Below, piece after piece: positions 6,546 to 7,977 of a stretch of 7,977 nucleotides of DNA. The position numbers and the translations under genes are program-made. The DNA comes from an uncultured Lachnospiraceae bacterium. GTDB lineage: Bacteria; Bacillota; Clostridia; Lachnospirales; Lachnospiraceae. Location: the NCBI GenBank assembly GCA_946566415.1, contig CAMNWW010000096.1, forward strand, positions 1-7,977, in the 5' to 3' direction. Within the stretch, counting starts at the first letter, position 1. The number at the start of each line of letters is the position of its first letter. The notes under the pieces are model-generated. The model ran no database searches, had not been told where the DNA came from, and saw only the letters and a list, made by a program, of their open reading frames with translations.

Positions 6546-6601
6546 ATCGCCGTCAGGCGATTCAAATCAGGTACCCCGAGTATACGAGGGGTTCCTCCTT
6601 A
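6546..6601 (-). promoter_or_regulatory. dapB-fbp junction: orphan SD and two small hairpins
   Basis: An ideal AAGGAGG (6594-6600) overlaps the dapB stop codon, but no ATG, GTG or TTG lies at a workable distance after it. Then come ACCCC/GGGGT (6588-6592 with 6573-6577; 10-nt loop containing GTATAC) and a perfect 6-bp hairpin ATCGCC-TGAC-GGCGAT (6546-6561), just before the fbp ribosome binding site. No U-tract follows either stem. They probably affect mRNA processing or fbp translation rather than termination; function is inferred only from position. Confidence 0.35.
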
Positions 6602-7357
6602 GAATTTAATAACGTCTTTCATATCGTATTTTCCCGCCGGTTTTCCGGCAAGAAACTTTGCCGCCTCCACAGCGCCTGCGGCAAAAACGGTTTTAGAATA
6701 TGCCGTATGCCGGAACTCAATGACTTCATCCGCCCCCGCAAAGATGACGTCATGTTGTCCCACAATCGTACCGCCGCGCACCGCCGCGATTCCGATTTCC
6801 TTCTTATCCCGTTTCTGTCTGACCTGGCTGCGGTCATAATTATATGTATACCCCCCGCCCAGCGCTTCATTGATAGAATCCGCCAGGGCAATCGCTGTCC
6901 CGCTCGGCGCGTCCACCTTTTGGTTGTGGTGCTTTTCTACCAGCTCAATATCAAATCCTGCCGGTGAGAGCACTTTCGCTGCCTCCTTAAGAAGCTTCAT
7001 CAAAAGATTCACACCAAGAGACATATTCGCAGAGCGCAGAACGGCTGTCTGCCGCGCCGTTTCCTCCACCTTATCGAGCTGTCCGCCGGACAGCCCGGTG
7101 GTACAAAGCACAACCGGAAGCCTCCTCTTAGCGCACGTCTCAAGCAGACCGTCCACCGCCGCCGCGTTGGAAAAGTCGATCACTACGTCCGCCTCCACAT
7201 CGCACTCTCCCAGAGTTTCAAAGACAGGATATGGATTCTCGATTCCTCTATACGTATCCACCCCCGCTACAATGGTGATCTTCTCGTCCTCCCCCGCCAG
7301 ATTTGAGATTACCTGTCCCATTTTCCCATTACATCCATGCATGATTGCCCGTACCAT
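6599..7357 (-). CDS. dapB: 4-hydroxy-tetrahydrodipicolinate reductase
   Basis: DapB reduces the DapA product to tetrahydrodipicolinate with NAD(P)H (EC 1.17.1.8), the second committed step to meso-diaminopimelate and lysine. The 252-residue length is typical for Firmicutes. The N-terminal Rossmann nucleotide-binding loop is GCNGKMGQ (8-15). VVIDFSN (58-64) and CTTGLS (85-90) line the cofactor site. The substrate-binding/catalytic signature EKHHNQKVDAPSGTA spans 141-155, with His143/His144, Lys147 and the PSGT loop. FRHTAYSKTVFAAGAV near the C-terminus is the usual oligomerisation region. The ATG at 7355-7357 has AAGGAGG seven bases upstream. It lies 88 bp downstream of dapA, across a strong hairpin, and 68 bp upstream of fbp. 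Confident assignment. Confidence 0.98.
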   Translation of the reverse strand: MVRAIMHGCNGKMGQVISNLAGEDEKITIVAGVDTYRGIENPYPVFETLGECDVEADVVIDFSNAAAVDGLLETCAKRRLPVVLCTTGLSGGQLDKVEETARQTAVLRSANMSLGVNLLMKLLKEAAKVLSPAGFDIELVEKHHNQKVDAPSGTAIALADSINEALGGGYTYNYDRSQVRQKRDKKEIGIAAVRGGTIVGQHDVIFAGADEVIEFRHTAYSKTVFAAGAVEAAKFLAGKPAGKYDMKDVIKF

Positions 7358-7401
7358 CTCATTTCCTCCTTGTAAAACTTTTCACAATCCCATAACGCCG
7401 T

Positions 7402-7436
7402 CAAAGGAAGCTCCGAAGAGCTTCCTTTGCCTTTTT
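7402..7436. other. Perfect 12-bp hairpin with UUCG loop between dapA and dapB; terminator-like on + strand
   Basis: CAAAGGAAGCTC (7402-7413) and GAGCTTCCTTTG (7418-7429) are exact reverse complements with a 4-nt loop. On the minus (mRNA) strand the loop is UUCG closed by C-G, a very stable tetraloop. On the mRNA strand it is followed by ACGGCG, not U residues, so it should not terminate dapA transcripts. On the + strand it is followed by CCTTTTT (7430-7436), giving an intrinsic terminator that would face antisense transcripts heading into dapA. As an intercistronic stem it may also protect the dapA mRNA 3' end. Confidence 0.6.
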
Positions 7437-7445
7437 CCACAATTC

Positions 7446-7977
7446 TTACACAAGGGCGACGCCAAATTCTTTCATAGCCTGCGCTAGTTCCGCCGCATGA
7501 GCCTGCGTCATCCCCGTCAGCGGCATTCTGAGCGGTCCCGCCTCGAATCCCATCAGATTCATCGCCGTCTTAACCGGAATCGGATTCACTTCACAGAACA
7601 GTTTCTCAACCATAGGCATCGCGTCAAGCTGCATCTTGCAGCTTCCCTTAATATCTCCGGCAAAAAACTTCGCGCACATATCATGCACATACTGCGGCGC
7701 TACATTCGCAAGAACAGAGATAACGCCTTTTCCTCCCAGGGAAAGAAGAGGAACGATCTGATCGTCATTCCCGGAATAAAGATCAATCTTCCCGTCCGTC
7801 AAATGCATGATCTTCGCAACCTGGGCAATGTTCCCGGAGGCTTCCTTCACTCCTACGATATTCTCCACATCCTTATATAACGCCGCCACTGTCTCCGGCG
7901 CAATATTCACACCGGTACGGCTCGCCACACTGTACAAAATGATAGGCGCTTTTGCTTCTTTTGCAACTGCCGTGTAG
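7446..7977 (-). CDS. dapA: 4-hydroxy-tetrahydrodipicolinate synthase, C-terminal 176 residues
   Basis: DapA condenses pyruvate with L-aspartate semialdehyde (EC 4.3.3.7), the branch point into lysine and diaminopimelate. The window holds only the C-terminal part of the TIM barrel; roughly the first 115-120 residues lie beyond the right edge. The open frame continues to the edge as YTAVAKEAKAPIILYSVASR, so there is no start codon here; the TTG at 7935-7937 is an internal Leu codon. The Schiff-base lysine is in VGVKEASG (AAG at 7845-7847). The proton-relay tyrosine is TAC at 7932-7934 and the substrate-binding Arg is in SRTG. GNDDQIVPLLSLGGKGVISV is the standard later signature. The usual YNVPSRTG here reads YSVASRTG. 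dapB follows after 88 bp and a hairpin. The family could include related aldolases, but the DapA-DapB pairing settles it. Confidence 0.95.
   Translation of the reverse strand, partial: YTAVAKEAKAPIILYSVASRTGVNIAPETVAALYKDVENIVGVKEASGNIAQVAKIMHLTDGKIDLYSGNDDQIVPLLSLGGKGVISVLANVAPQYVHDMCAKFFAGDIKGSCKMQLDAMPMVEKLFCEVNPIPVKTAMNLMGFEAGPLRMPLTGMTQAHAAELAQAMKEFGVALV

Noticed and set aside
6529..6567. 12-codon frame starting TTG at 6565-6567 whose TGA overlaps the fbp ATG (ATGA)
   Set aside because: It has a rare start codon with no well-placed SD and includes the hairpin. Chance is the simpler explanation.
6573..6592. TATACT on the minus strand as the -10 of an fbp promoter
   Set aside because: No acceptable -35 lies 16-18 bp upstream; those positions are the dapB end and the SD-like sequence.

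Overview
All recognisable genes in this 8-kb window lie on the minus strand, so the transcription order runs from the right edge to the left: dapA (5' end cut off) > dapB > fbp (class III) > small lipoprotein > hisA (eukaryotic type) > secA > prfB (3' end cut off). Gene content points to a Firmicute of class Clostridia, most likely a Lachnospiraceae-type gut bacterium. The reasons are the Firmicutes-type 650-residue class III fructose-bisphosphatase, the secA-prfB pair, strong AAGGAGG-type ribosome binding sites and a moderate GC content. The genus cannot be fixed from the sequence alone. This is mostly a core housekeeping region; I see no phage, insertion sequence, CRISPR array, tRNA or rRNA.

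Right part (about 4578-7977): dapA and dapB encode consecutive steps of lysine/diaminopimelate synthesis. They are separated by 88 bp holding a perfect 12-bp hairpin with a UUCG loop. 68 bp further on is fbp, the gluconeogenic fructose-1,6-bisphosphatase. Its leader has two small hairpins and an orphan Shine-Dalgarno sequence overlapping the dapB stop. No convincing promoter is visible in this part, so dapA-dapB-fbp may be one transcript.

Middle (about 3941-4577): a 102-residue acidic, low-complexity lipoprotein of unknown role, followed by a clear intrinsic terminator. Next comes a good extended -10 promoter and a roughly 115-nt leader with a terminator-like hairpin in front of hisA. The HisA protein resembles the yeast His6 type rather than usual bacterial HisA, and it stands alone with no other his genes in view.

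Left part (1-3169): secA has its own extended -10 promoter. A perfect 10-bp inverted repeat overlaps the predicted transcription start, which looks like an operator. prfB follows 38 bp after secA and carries the classic in-frame UGA at codon 26 for RF2 autoregulatory +1 frameshifting.

I found no wholly new multi-gene system. The best leads are regulatory: the hisA leader, the secA palindrome and the dapA-dapB hairpin. Two further leads are the eukaryotic-type HisA and non-consensus residues in conserved motifs of SecA and DapA.
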